Origin: Pseudomonas fluorescens
GTDB taxonomy: Bacteria; Pseudomonadota; Gammaproteobacteria; Pseudomonadales; Pseudomonadaceae
Assembly (NCBI RefSeq): GCF_000968015.1
Contig: NZ_LACH01000033.1
Coordinates: forward strand, 34,032-98,031
Reading direction: 5' to 3'
DNA length: 64,000 bases
The notes under the pieces: model-generated
Database searches by the model: none
What the model was told of the DNA's origin: nothing
Seen by the model: only the letters and a program-made list of their open reading frames with translations
Made by a program: the position numbers and the translations under genes
Part shown: positions 48,640-57,112 of the stretch, piece after piece
How the letters are laid out: each line of letters starts with the position of its first letter
Numbering within the stretch: the stretch's first letter is position 1

Positions 48640-49683
48640 ATGAACGAACTCGACAACAGTGTGTTGCTGACCGTTGACGGTCTGGAGTACGGCGGCTGGA
48701 AAAGCGTTGAAATCACCGCGGATCTGGAGCGGCAATTCCGCACCTTCAAACTCGACATCACCTGGCAATGGCCGGGGCAGACGGTCGACCGACCGATCCG
48801 ACCGGGTGCGCCGTGCCAAGTGCGAATCGGCTGCGATCTGGTGCTCAGCGGGTATGTGTTCAAGGCGCCGATCAGCTATGACGGGCGGCAGATCAGCCTG
48901 AGCATCGAAGGCAGTTCGAAGACTCAGGATCTGGTGGACTGCGCGGCGATCAACACGCCTAACCAATGGCATCAGCAATCGTTACTCAGCATCGTCGAAG
49001 CGCTGACCTCGCCTTATGCCGGGAAAGTGGTCAGTGAAATCCCCGAAACCGCGCGACTCGGCAGCCACACCATCGTGCCGGGGGAAACGGTCTTTCAGTC
49101 GATCGACCGCTTGCTCACACTGTTTCGGGTGTTTTCCACCGATGACGCGGAAGGTCGGGTGGTACTGGCCCGACCGGGCAGCGGTGGGCGAGCCAGTGAT
49201 GTGCTTGAGCTGGGCAAGAATATTCTGTCGGCCAATGCGCCGATGGACTTCAGCCAGGTGTTCTCCGAGTACCGGGTGATCGGTCAGCACAAGGGCGGCG
49301 AGGAGAAGAGCGGTGCGGCCGTGAGCGAAGTGTCCGGGGTTTCCACCGACCCGATTATCGGGCGCAAGCGGATCACCGTGATCAACGAAAGCGCGCAATT
49401 GACCCCGGAACTGGCACAGCAACGTGCCGACTGGGAAAGCGGTATTCGCGTCGGCAAGACTGGCACCACGACCTATCGGGTACAAGGTTGGCGGCAGTCC
49501 AATGGTGATTTGTGGAAGCACAACACCTTGGTGCGGGTGATCGACAAGGTGCTGGGTTTCAACCACGACATGCTGATCTCCAAGGTGACTTACTCGCTGT
49601 CCGAACAGGGCTCGGTCACCACGTTGCAAGTGGCGCCGCCTTACACCTTCGATGCGAACCCGGTGCCTCCCAAGAAAACCTGA
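48640..49683 (+). CDS. Baseplate hub protein, Mu gp44 (gpP)-like / late control D family
   Basis: The 347-residue protein has the LTVDGLEYGGWKSVEI start and TFKLDITWQW segment of Mu gp44, the hub trimer that holds the spike (gp27/gpD-like fold). It lies between gpN-like and spike genes, as in Mu. The start codon is three bases after the preceding stop. It is followed by a short REP hairpin. Confidence 0.88.
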   Translation: MNELDNSVLLTVDGLEYGGWKSVEITADLERQFRTFKLDITWQWPGQTVDRPIRPGAPCQVRIGCDLVLSGYVFKAPISYDGRQISLSIEGSSKTQDLVDCAAINTPNQWHQQSLLSIVEALTSPYAGKVVSEIPETARLGSHTIVPGETVFQSIDRLLTLFRVFSTDDAEGRVVLARPGSGGRASDVLELGKNILSANAPMDFSQVFSEYRVIGQHKGGEEKSGAAVSEVSGVSTDPIIGRKRITVINESAQLTPELAQQRADWESGIRVGKTGTTTYRVQGWRQSNGDLWKHNTLVRVIDKVLGFNHDMLISKVTYSLSEQGSVTTLQVAPPYTFDANPVPPKKT

Positions 49684-49698
49684 ACCTGACGCCGAACC

Positions 49699-49722
49699 TG
49701 TGGGAGCAAGCTCGCTCCCACA
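49699..49722. repeat. REP hairpin inside the tailocin operon
   Basis: TGTGGGAGC-AAGCTC-GCTCCCACA forms a 9 bp stem, a common P. fluorescens-group REP of a different family from the two doublets above. It is a singlet in the 76 bp gap between the hub and spike genes. Confidence 0.85.
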
Positions 49723-49759
49723 TTAGTCCGCGTTCATTCTGATCCCGGAAGGAAACCCA

Positions 49760-50269
49760 ATGAGCCTACTGACACGCCTCCTGGCGCGCGGCACTGTCGT
49801 GCTCGCCAACTCGGCTACCAAGCTTCAATCGCTGCAAATGCGCCTCACCGCCGGCGAAGTGAATGACGACATGGAGCACTTCGAACCCTACGGTTTCACC
49901 AGCAATCCGCTGGCCGGCGCTGAAGGCATCGCCACGTTTCTGGGCGGTGATCGTTCCCACGCCGTCGTGCTGGTAGTCGCCGACCGCCGCTATCGCCTCA
50001 AGGCACTGGCCCAGGGCGAAGTGGCGATCTACACCGACGAAGGCGACAAGATCCACTTCAAGCGTGGACGGATCATCGACATCGAAACCGCCACCCTGAA
50101 CATCCGCGCCAGCACCGCCGTAAACATCGACTCACCGACCCTGACCCAGACCGGCAAGATCGTCTCGCAAGGTGATCAGATTGCCAGTGGCATCAGCCAG
50201 ATCAAACACGTGCATGTCGGCGTGCAGGCGGGTACCGGCCAGACCGGCGTGCCGGCGGGAGGCCAGTGA
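49760..50269 (+). CDS. Baseplate assembly protein V, membrane-piercing spike (Mu gp45-like)
   Basis: Forms the trimeric tip that pierces the target outer membrane. The 169-residue protein has an N-terminal OB-like domain and a C-terminal beta-helix (about residues 88-150). The tip carries H150-x-H152 in KHVHVGV, the HxH motif that coordinates an apical iron ion in P2 gpV and Mu gp45. The start follows GGAAGGAAA. The stop overlaps the gp46 ATG (TGATG). Confidence 0.92.
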   Translation: MSLLTRLLARGTVVLANSATKLQSLQMRLTAGEVNDDMEHFEPYGFTSNPLAGAEGIATFLGGDRSHAVVLVVADRRYRLKALAQGEVAIYTDEGDKIHFKRGRIIDIETATLNIRASTAVNIDSPTLTQTGKIVSQGDQIASGISQIKHVHVGVQAGTGQTGVPAGGQ

Positions 50270-50667
50270 TGTTCATCAGCCAAAACCTCCACGCCGCACT
50301 GACCCGTTCAGTGCTGATCAGTCTGTTCACCTGGCGCCGCGCCGCCGATGACGATGCCCTCGATGACGAAGAACGTTTCGGCTGGTGGGGCGACACTTTT
50401 CCTACGGTGGCCGACGACCGTATCGGCTCACGCCTGTGGTTGCTGCGCCGGGTCAAGCTGACCCGACAGACCCAGTTGGATGCCGAGTTTTATGCCCGCG
50501 AAGCCTTGCAATGGCTGATCGACGACGGCCATTGCAGCGCCATCGACATCATCAGCGAACGCCTCGACGCCCAGCGCCTGAACCTGCGCACGGTCCTGAC
50601 CCTGGCCGACGGCGAGCGCCTGGACATCAACCCTGATAACAGTTGGCAGGTGATCTATGCCGTTTGA
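50269..50667 (+). CDS. Baseplate wedge protein gp46-like
   Basis: A 132-residue protein of the Mu gp46/T4 gp25 type, which links the sheath to the baseplate wedge. The sequence has RFGWWGDTFP and IGSRLWLLRRVKLT segments typical of the gp46 family. The ATG at 50269 is coupled to the spike gene, and the end overlaps the J gene by 11 bases. Confidence 0.88.
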   Translation: MFISQNLHAALTRSVLISLFTWRRAADDDALDDEERFGWWGDTFPTVADDRIGSRLWLLRRVKLTRQTQLDAEFYAREALQWLIDDGHCSAIDIISERLDAQRLNLRTVLTLADGERLDINPDNSWQVIYAV

Positions 50668-51697
50668 AACCCCTTCGCTGCCGGTGCTCATCACGCGCAC
50701 CCAAAGCGACCTGGCCAGCGATTCGCTGCGCCAGTCCGATGCGCAAGTGCTGGCCCGCACCCTCGGTGGCGCCGCCTATGGCCTGTATGGCTATCTGAAC
50801 TGGATCGCTGAGCAGATCCTTCCAGACAAGGCCGATGAATCGACCCTGGAACGAATCGCCGCACTGCGTCTTAACCAGCCGCGCAAAGCAGCACAATCGG
50901 CCAGTGGCGGCGTCAGCTTTACCGCCAGCGCTGGTGCTGTGCTGGACGTCGATACGCTGCTGCAATCGAACGACGGTCGCATTTACAAAGTCACGTCCGC
51001 CCGCACCACCAGCAATGGCTTGAACAGCACCACCATCGCCGCCCTCGACGCCGGCAGCCTCGGGAACGCCGACACCGGCATGACGCTGATTCCGGTGCAG
51101 CCGATTCTGGGCATTATCGGCAACAGCTTCACGGTGCTGGCGCCGGGGTTGACCGGCGGAATCGCTCGGGAAAGTCTGGAGTCCCTGCGGTCCCGGGTGA
51201 TTCGTTCTTACCGGATCATTCCTCACGGCGGTTCGGCGCAAGACTACGAAACCTGGGCGCTCGAATGTCCGGGGGTGACCCGTGCCTGGTGTCGCGGCAA
51301 TTACCTGGGGTCAGGGACTGTCGCATTGTTCGTGATGCGTGACGACGATCCGCAACCGATCCCGGACGCAGCTCAACTGGCGGAAGTTCAAGCCTACATA
51401 GAACCACTGCGCCCGGTTACCGCCGAGTTGCACGTACTGCCTCCGGTGCTGTTGCCGGTCACCTACAGCCTGCGTCTGACTCCGGACACCACCGCTGTGC
51501 GCGGGGCTGTCGAGGCGCAGTTGCGTGACTTGCACAACCGCGAGGCGGGGCTGGGGGAAACCTTGTTGGTAAGCCACATTCGCGAAGCAATCAGCAGCAC
51601 CACCGGGGAAAGTGATCACAAACTCATGTCGCCAACCGCTGATGTCGAGGCTGCAGCTAACCAGTTGCTGACTTTCGGAGGTTGCGCATGGCAGTGA
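50657..51697 (+). CDS. Baseplate protein J, Mu gp47-like
   Basis: A 346-residue wedge protein of the gpJ family. It has the GIARESLESLRSRVI and RIIPHGGSAQDYETWALEC segments that mark this family (the P-G-G-T/S-x-x-D-Y signature). It forms the backbone of the baseplate with gp46 and gp48. It overlaps genes at both ends, consistent with stoichiometric coupling. Confidence 0.92.
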   Translation: MPFETPSLPVLITRTQSDLASDSLRQSDAQVLARTLGGAAYGLYGYLNWIAEQILPDKADESTLERIAALRLNQPRKAAQSASGGVSFTASAGAVLDVDTLLQSNDGRIYKVTSARTTSNGLNSTTIAALDAGSLGNADTGMTLIPVQPILGIIGNSFTVLAPGLTGGIARESLESLRSRVIRSYRIIPHGGSAQDYETWALECPGVTRAWCRGNYLGSGTVALFVMRDDDPQPIPDAAQLAEVQAYIEPLRPVTAELHVLPPVLLPVTYSLRLTPDTTAVRGAVEAQLRDLHNREAGLGETLLVSHIREAISSTTGESDHKLMSPTADVEAAANQLLTFGGCAWQ

Positions 51698-52287
51698 TCA
51701 GAACCGCCGCGCAATACCAGGCCCAACTGCGCAACCTGCTGCCCAGCGGTCCGGCGTGGGACCCCGAGCGGGTCCCGGAACTCGAAGATGTCCTTGAAGG
51801 CGTCGCCCAGGAACTGGCCCGCCTCGACGCTCGTGCCGCTGACCTGCTCAATGAAATGGATCCCGCCGGCGTAAGTGAACTGGTGCCCGACTGGGAACGG
51901 GTGATGAACCTGCCGGACCCGTGCCTGGGCGCCACCCCTCTGTTCGACGATCGCCGTCTTGCCGTACGCCGACGACTGCTCGCGGTCGGCAGCCAGACCA
52001 TCAGCTATTTCATCGAGATTGCCCGCACCCAAGGCTACCCGAACGCCACCATCACCCAACTCAGGGCGCCGCGTATGGGGCGCTCGCGTTTCGGTGCGGC
52101 GCACTTCGGTACCAGGCAGGCGCAGTTCATGTGGACCCTCAACACCGGCGGCCGCCTGCTGCTTGGGCGGCGTTTCGGCGCCAGCTACTGGGGCGAGCGC
52201 TTTGGCATGAACCCGGGCAATGCCTTGGAGTGTTTGATACACCGCAGTGCACCAGCGCATACGCTGGTTTACATCAATTATGACTAG
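51688..52287 (+). CDS. Baseplate wedge protein gp48-like (YmfQ/DUF2313 family)
   Basis: A 199-residue protein with the AAQYQAQLRNLLPSGPAWD start typical of the YmfQ/gp48 family, which joins the wedges to the tail fibres. It overlaps the J gene by ten bases. The ATG at 51688 is used, as the TTG at 51682 is less likely. It is followed 11 bp later by the fibre gene, as expected. Confidence 0.88.
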   Translation: MAVIRTAAQYQAQLRNLLPSGPAWDPERVPELEDVLEGVAQELARLDARAADLLNEMDPAGVSELVPDWERVMNLPDPCLGATPLFDDRRLAVRRRLLAVGSQTISYFIEIARTQGYPNATITQLRAPRMGRSRFGAAHFGTRQAQFMWTLNTGGRLLLGRRFGASYWGERFGMNPGNALECLIHRSAPAHTLVYINYD

Positions 52288-52298
52288 AGGATAGAAAA

Positions 52299-53651
52299 GT
52301 GGATTATCCAAAGAGTTTGCCCGGCGTTGGGCTAGTGAATGGACAGTTTGTGGATGAGAACCCGGTCACCGGGACGCCGGGATCTTTGATTCCGTCGACA
52401 TGGGGCAACGCAGTCACGAGCGAGATGTTGAATGTGATTGCAGCGGCGGGAATGGCCCCCAGTGAGGTTGACCTGACGCAGTTGCTGAAAGCCATCGGTA
52501 CCCTTGGCCAATCTGCTGCAAGCAGCTTTGCCATCGACACCGGCACGGCCAATACCTACGTCTGCAACTTCACGCCGGCGATCACCGCCCGCGTCGAAGG
52601 CCAGACCCTGCGCTTCAAGGTCAAGACGGCGAACACTGGCGCCTGCACGATCAACGACGGCCTGGGGGGCGTCGCTATGGTTGGGGGGGCCCATTCAGCC
52701 CTTCGAGGTGGTGAACTGGTCGCCAACGGTGACGCATGGGTGCAGTGGAACAGCTCTATCGGCGGCGGCGCTTACATCCTGCTGTTCTGCACTGGCGCGG
52801 CTGAGCAAATCGCTCCAGCAACGCAAAGCCAGCACGCGGCCCAACTGGGCCAGATAACCGGTAGTGTCACCAGCATCAGTGCGGATACCACGTTGACCGC
52901 CGCGCAGAAGGGGTTGGTCATTATTGACGCGACGGCGTCTAACCGGACGATCACGCTGCCTACCGCCAACACGGCACTTGGCGTGACTGACTTCATTGTT
53001 CGTCGCTTGGATAACACCACCAATACCCTTGTTGTCACGGCGTCAGGGACCGACAAAATCAAATTTCACACCCATCTGAATGCGGCTGGATATTCATTCC
53101 TGGTCCTGATGGGGGCGTGCGATTACTGGCATTTGCGCAGTGATGGTGCGGGCAGTTGGTGGCCGGTAAGTCGTTATGACGGTACCCCGCTGGGTCGGTC
53201 GGTGCTTGAAACCACGTCCTCGTTGAGTCCCGGTGGTTACGGCGCCATGAACGGCGCGCTGTTCACGCGGGCCGCTTTCCCCTGGTTGTGGGACCACGCG
53301 CAACAGTCAGGAATGCTGACCACGGAAGCCGCTCGCGCCGGCATGGAGGGTGGATGGACTTCTGGCGACGGCGCCACCACGTTCCGTTGTCCAGATGTCC
53401 GTGGTCGATTCCAGCGCTCCGCTGATGAGACTGCCGCAATTGACCCGAATCGTGCGGCGGGTAGCTCGCAGGCCAGCCAACTCGGATCTCACAACCACTC
53501 CCTGCCCGGTGGAGGTACGTTTGGCACGACAATGATGGGTGGTGGTACTAACAACTACGCGCAGTGGGTTGCCGGGGCCTCGGGGTTCGCCGGAGGTTCT
53601 GAGACTCGCCCTATAAACATTGCCTACCCGGGCCGAATTAAATTGATCTGA
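52299..53651 (+). CDS. Tail fibre (receptor-binding) protein
   Basis: Determines which strains the tailocin kills, normally by binding LPS. The 450-residue protein begins at GTG 52299 with AGAGGA upstream. The N-terminal part (LVNGQFVDENPVTGTPGSLI) attaches to the baseplate, and a middle beta-rich domain contains TITLPTAN and VTASGTDKI. The C-terminus is collar-like, with GSHNHSLPGGG and ETRPINIAYPGRI. Compared with R-pyocin fibres of about 700 residues it is short. A run of seven G at 52683-52689 is in frame. Confidence 0.9.
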   Translation: MDYPKSLPGVGLVNGQFVDENPVTGTPGSLIPSTWGNAVTSEMLNVIAAAGMAPSEVDLTQLLKAIGTLGQSAASSFAIDTGTANTYVCNFTPAITARVEGQTLRFKVKTANTGACTINDGLGGVAMVGGAHSALRGGELVANGDAWVQWNSSIGGGAYILLFCTGAAEQIAPATQSQHAAQLGQITGSVTSISADTTLTAAQKGLVIIDATASNRTITLPTANTALGVTDFIVRRLDNTTNTLVVTASGTDKIKFHTHLNAAGYSFLVLMGACDYWHLRSDGAGSWWPVSRYDGTPLGRSVLETTSSLSPGGYGAMNGALFTRAAFPWLWDHAQQSGMLTTEAARAGMEGGWTSGDGATTFRCPDVRGRFQRSADETAAIDPNRAAGSSQASQLGSHNHSLPGGGTFGTTMMGGGTNNYAQWVAGASGFAGGSETRPINIAYPGRIKLI

Positions 53652-53659
53652 GGTGTTTT

Positions 53660-54187
53660 ATGTCCATTTACGTGTTTGATGCACTGGGTGTCTTGGTTGG
53701 CCCGGTTTCTCTTCCCGAAGTTCCCGGCTTGGGCTGTCAGTTGCCGAGCAATGCCGTCGAGCTGGCCGACTTGTTGCCGACGCCTGATCCGGGCAATGTC
53801 TGGGTGCTCGTCAACGATGCGCCGGTTCAACTCGCCGATCATCGCGGGACGGTGTACAGCGTGACCACCGGCGCAGCGCAGGAATGGTCCGAGCTTGGCG
53901 AGCTCCCCAGCGAATATACGTTGCTCCCTTGTCCCGGTGCTTGCTACGTCTGGAGCGGTACTGCGTGGCTGCTTGATGCCGCTACGGTCGCTCAGGCTCA
54001 GTGCAATGCGCTACTGTCGGCGGCCAATCAAGTCACTGCCGGCATGGTTAACGCCTACATCGCCGGGTTGCTCGATGCAGCGGATACGGCGACCTTCAAT
54101 GCCTACGCGGCCTACCAGTTAGCGCTGAACAAGATTGATCAGCAACCAGGTTACCCAACCAATATTGTGTGGCCGACCTCTCCATAG
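53660..54187 (+). CDS. Tail fibre assembly chaperone
   Basis: A 175-residue protein directly after the fibre gene, where the fibre-specific chaperone is always found. The C-terminal segment (ALLSAANQVTAGMVNAYIAG, and the end PGYPTNIVWPTSP) fits the tail fibre assembly family, as does the W-P at the extreme end. The pair usually swaps together when host range changes. Confidence 0.85.
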   Translation: MSIYVFDALGVLVGPVSLPEVPGLGCQLPSNAVELADLLPTPDPGNVWVLVNDAPVQLADHRGTVYSVTTGAAQEWSELGELPSEYTLLPCPGACYVWSGTAWLLDAATVAQAQCNALLSAANQVTAGMVNAYIAGLLDAADTATFNAYAAYQLALNKIDQQPGYPTNIVWPTSP

Positions 54188-54245
54188 CCGAGAGCGTAAT
54201 TGCGATGCCCGCCAAGTGCCGGATTATTTTTTCCCGGAGAAAAGT

Positions 54246-54869
54246 ATGCCCATCACCCAGCAGCAGTTGCTGCAGATCCTCCCGAACGCCGGCCCAGTTG
54301 CCGGCGTTTTTGTTCCTGTCCTGAATACAGCCATGGTCCGGTTTCAGATCATCACGGCCAGGCGAATCGCGGCCTTCATCGCGCAGATAGGACATGAGTC
54401 CGGGCAACTCACCCGCGTCGTTGAGAACTTGAACTACGATGCGCCGGGTCTGATGGCGACGTGGCCAAGCCGGTTCCCGGCTGATTTGGCTGCTGCGCGC
54501 GCGCGTCAGCCGGAGAAGATCGCGAACATTGCCTATGCCTCGCGCATGGGTAATGGCAATGCCGCGAGCAGTGATGGGTGGACATATCGCGGTCGCGGCC
54601 TGATCCAGATCACCGGCCGAGCAAACTATCAGGAGTGCGGTGATGACCTCGGTATCGACCTTATCGGCAATCCAGATCTCCTGATACAACCGCTGTACGC
54701 CGCGCTGTCTGCGGCCTGGTTCTGGCGACTGAACGGTTTGAATGAACTGGCCGATCGTGACCAGTTCAACAGCATTACCCGCCGGATCAACGGTGGCTTG
54801 AATGGGCTGGAAGGTCGTTTGCAGCTCTGGGCACGGGCGAGGGCGGTGTTATGCCTGTCCTCGGCCTGA
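54246..54869 (+). CDS. GH19 family endolysin
   Basis: Lytic muramidase/chitinase-like enzyme that degrades peptidoglycan to release the particles. The 207-residue protein has the GH19 catalytic pair E51 (AQIGHESGQ) and E60 (RVVENLNY), then YRGRGLIQITGRANYQ, the family hallmark. The start ATG at 54246 follows GGAGAAAAG. It lacks a signal peptide, so export depends on the distant holin. It overlaps the spanin gene by 19 bases. Confidence 0.92.
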   Translation: MPITQQQLLQILPNAGPVAGVFVPVLNTAMVRFQIITARRIAAFIAQIGHESGQLTRVVENLNYDAPGLMATWPSRFPADLAAARARQPEKIANIAYASRMGNGNAASSDGWTYRGRGLIQITGRANYQECGDDLGIDLIGNPDLLIQPLYAALSAAWFWRLNGLNELADRDQFNSITRRINGGLNGLEGRLQLWARARAVLCLSSA

Positions 54870-55387
54870 TGCCGGTTTCTTATCGGGCCATTGGCGTCAC
54901 TGTATTGTTGGCCATCGTGGTCGGCGGCGCAGCGACGCTGTCCTGGCGCATTCAGGATTGGCGTTACGGTCGGCAACTGGCGGAACAAGCCAGGTTACGG
55001 GGCGAGACGCTGAACCAACTGACCCTGGCGGCGGCGAATCAACAGCGTGCCGAACAGGATAAACGCCTGGCCCTGGAGCAACGGCTCCAGGCCAGCGATC
55101 GAACTTACTCGAAGGCGTTGAGCGATGCGCAACGTGATCAAGGTCGCCTGCGCGATCGTCTTGCCACTGCTGATCTGCGGCTGTCAGTCGTCCTCGACGC
55201 CAGTGATGTTGCCAATGACGGTGCAGTGCCAACCGCCCCCGGCACCAGCGGCGTGGTTCATGGAACCGTACGAGCCCGACTTGACCCGGCGCATGCTCAG
55301 CGAATTATCGCCATCACCGACGCCGGGGACCGCGGACTGATTGCCTTGCAGGCCTGTCAGGCTTATATCAGAGCCCTCGCTCGCTAA
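54851..55387 (+). CDS. Rz-like inner-membrane spanin (i-spanin)
   Basis: The 178-residue protein has one N-terminal membrane segment (residues about 12-31, RAIGVTVLLAIVVGGAATLS) and a long periplasmic coiled coil rich in Gln, Arg and Ala (about 38-110). Together with the nested Rz1 it fuses inner and outer membranes at the last step of lysis. It overlaps the endolysin gene. It is the last tailocin gene before cinA. Confidence 0.86.
   Translation: MPVLGLMPVSYRAIGVTVLLAIVVGGAATLSWRIQDWRYGRQLAEQARLRGETLNQLTLAAANQQRAEQDKRLALEQRLQASDRTYSKALSDAQRDQGRLRDRLATADLRLSVVLDASDVANDGAVPTAPGTSGVVHGTVRARLDPAHAQRIIAITDAGDRGLIALQACQAYIRALAR
55125..55340 (+). CDS. Rz1-like outer-membrane lipoprotein spanin (o-spanin), nested in Rz
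   Basis: A 71-residue ORF lies wholly within the Rz gene in another frame. It has a lipoprotein signal (MRNVIKVACAIVLPLLICGC) with the lipobox Cys at residue 20 and a Pro-rich segment (QPPPAPAAW), the two hallmarks of Rz1. The nested arrangement is that of lambda Rz/Rz1. Confidence 0.88.
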   Translation: MRNVIKVACAIVLPLLICGCQSSSTPVMLPMTVQCQPPPAPAAWFMEPYEPDLTRRMLSELSPSPTPGTAD

Positions 55388-55461
55388 CATTTTGATCGAT
55401 CCTGCGCCTTGCAAGCGCGTTACGCTCGTGTACGGTAGTTCTCATTCCGCTTGCTCAGGAG
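55388..55461. other. Gap at the right border of the tailocin cluster
   Basis: 74 bp between the spanin stop and cinA. It is rich in short palindromes (CTTGCAAGCG, ACGAGCG), but no T-tract terminator, attachment-site repeat or integrase remnant is visible. Confidence 0.5.
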
Positions 55462-55968
55462 ATGACCGTGAAAGAAATCACCCAACTGGCCGCTGAACTT
55501 GGCAGGCGCTTGCAGGTTCTCAATGCCCACGTCGCCGCCGCCGAGTCCTGTACCGGCGGCGGGATCAGCGAGGCGATCACCCGGATTCCGGGGAGTTCGG
55601 CATGGTTCGAGGCGGGTTATGTCACCTATTCCAATCGCCAGAAAACCGAGCAATTGAATGTCCCGGTCGAGTTGTTTTCGACGGTGGGGGCGGTCAGTCG
55701 CGAGGTGGTCGAGGCCATGGTTCGGGGCGCGCAGGAGAAAAGCCGGGCGCGTTTTGCCGTGGCGGTCAGCGGTGTGGCGGGACCGGATGGCGGTTCGCCG
55801 AGCAAGCCGGTGGGCACGGTGTGGCTGGCGTGGGGCGTTGGTGAACAGGTGTTCAGCGAGGTGCAGTACTTTCCCGGCAACCGTGAAGAGGTCCGCCGAC
55901 AAACGGTGAAGGCCGCGCTAGAGGGGCTGCTGCGCCATGCCGCTGGAGAAATCTCAAATCAGGGGTAG
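55462..55968 (+). CDS. cinA: Nicotinamide-nucleotide amidohydrolase, CinA C-terminal type (PncC)
   Basis: Deamidates nicotinamide mononucleotide in NAD salvage. The 168-residue protein is the stand-alone CinA domain: [20 protein letters not shown] near the N-terminus, and [20 protein letters not shown] in the middle, are diagnostic. The ATG at 55462 has AGGAG upstream. It is located upstream of recA, and mutS-cinA is the known tailocin insertion locus of the P. fluorescens group. Confidence 0.95.
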   Translation: MTVKEITQLAAELGRRLQVLNAHVAAAESCTGGGISEAITRIPGSSAWFEAGYVTYSNRQKTEQLNVPVELFSTVGAVSREVVEAMVRGAQEKSRARFAVAVSGVAGPDGGSPSKPVGTVWLAWGVGEQVFSEVQYFPGNREEVRRQTVKAALEGLLRHAAGEISNQG

Positions 55969-55995
55969 GCGATCCTGAAACGCTGTGGAATAATA

Positions 55996-56011
55996 CTGGC
56001 TACTTATACAG
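55996..56011 (+). promoter_or_regulatory. recA: LexA (SOS) box upstream of recA
   Basis: CTG-GCTACTTATA-CAG fits CTG-N10-CAG, 40 bp before the recA ATG, where LexA represses recA in pseudomonads. A -10-like TAATAC overlaps its left edge at 55991-55996. Confidence 0.85.
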
Positions 56012-56051
56012 GTGTTGGCCGTCAGGCCTTATTGATTACGTGAGGACTTTA

Positions 56052-57104
56052 ATGGACGACAACAAGAAGAAAGCCTTGGCTGCGGCCCTGGGTCAGATCG
56101 AACGTCAATTCGGCAAGGGTGCCGTAATGCGTATGGGCGATCAGGACCGTCAGGCGATCCCGGCTATCTCCACTGGCTCTCTGGGTCTGGACATCGCGCT
56201 CGGCATTGGCGGTCTGCCAAAAGGTCGTATCGTTGAAATCTACGGTCCTGAATCCTCCGGTAAAACCACGCTGACACTGTCGGTGATCGCCCAGGCTCAA
56301 AAAGCCGGCGCGACCTGCGCATTCGTCGATGCTGAACACGCCCTTGACCCTGAATATGCCGGCAAACTGGGCGTCAACGTCGACGACCTGCTGGTTTCGC
56401 AGCCGGACACCGGCGAGCAAGCCCTGGAAATCACCGACATGCTGGTGCGTTCCAACGCGGTTGACGTGATCATCGTCGACTCCGTGGCGGCCCTGGTTCC
56501 AAAGGCTGAAATCGAAGGCGAAATGGGTGACATGCACGTGGGCCTGCAAGCCCGTCTGATGTCCCAGGCGCTGCGTAAAATCACCGGTAACATCAAGAAC
56601 GCCAACTGCCTGGTTATCTTCATCAACCAGATCCGTATGAAAATCGGCGTGATGTTCGGCAGCCCGGAAACCACCACCGGTGGTAACGCGCTGAAGTTCT
56701 ACGCTTCGGTTCGTCTGGACATCCGCCGTACTGGCGCGGTGAAAGAAGGTGACGAGGTTGTCGGTAGCGAAACCCGCGTCAAGGTTGTGAAGAACAAGGT
56801 GGCTTCGCCATTCCGTCAGGCCGAGTTCCAGATTCTTTACGGCAAAGGCATCTACCTCAATGGCGAGATGATCGACCTGGGCGTGCTGCACGGTTTTGTT
56901 GAGAAGTCCGGCGCCTGGTATGCCTATGAAGGCACCAAGATCGGTCAGGGCAAGGCCAACTCGGCCAAGTTCCTGGCAGACAATCCGGAAATCGCCGCGA
57001 AGCTCGAGAAGCAACTGCGTGACAAGCTGCTGACTCCAGCGCCGGACGTCAAAGCATCGCCAGTCAAAGAGACTGCTGATGACCTGGCTGACGCTGATAT
57101 CTGA
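56052..57104 (+). CDS. recA: Recombinase RecA
   Basis: Strand-exchange protein and coprotease that triggers cleavage of LexA and, by the same chemistry, of the tailocin repressor. The 350-residue protein starts [20 protein letters not shown]. Its Walker A is GPESSGKTT (residues 65-73), and the conserved [19 protein letters not shown] L2 region is present (here [20 protein letters not shown]). The ATG at 56052 was chosen over 56040. It is followed by recX 8 bp later. Confidence 0.98.
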   Translation: MDDNKKKALAAALGQIERQFGKGAVMRMGDQDRQAIPAISTGSLGLDIALGIGGLPKGRIVEIYGPESSGKTTLTLSVIAQAQKAGATCAFVDAEHALDPEYAGKLGVNVDDLLVSQPDTGEQALEITDMLVRSNAVDVIIVDSVAALVPKAEIEGEMGDMHVGLQARLMSQALRKITGNIKNANCLVIFINQIRMKIGVMFGSPETTTGGNALKFYASVRLDIRRTGAVKEGDEVVGSETRVKVVKNKVASPFRQAEFQILYGKGIYLNGEMIDLGVLHGFVEKSGAWYAYEGTKIGQGKANSAKFLADNPEIAAKLEKQLRDKLLTPAPDVKASPVKETADDLADADI

Positions 57105-57112
57105 TTGATCCG

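Noticed and set aside
40820..55461. Attachment sites or integrase for the tailocin cluster
   Set aside because: No flanking direct repeat, tRNA target or recombinase was seen at either border.
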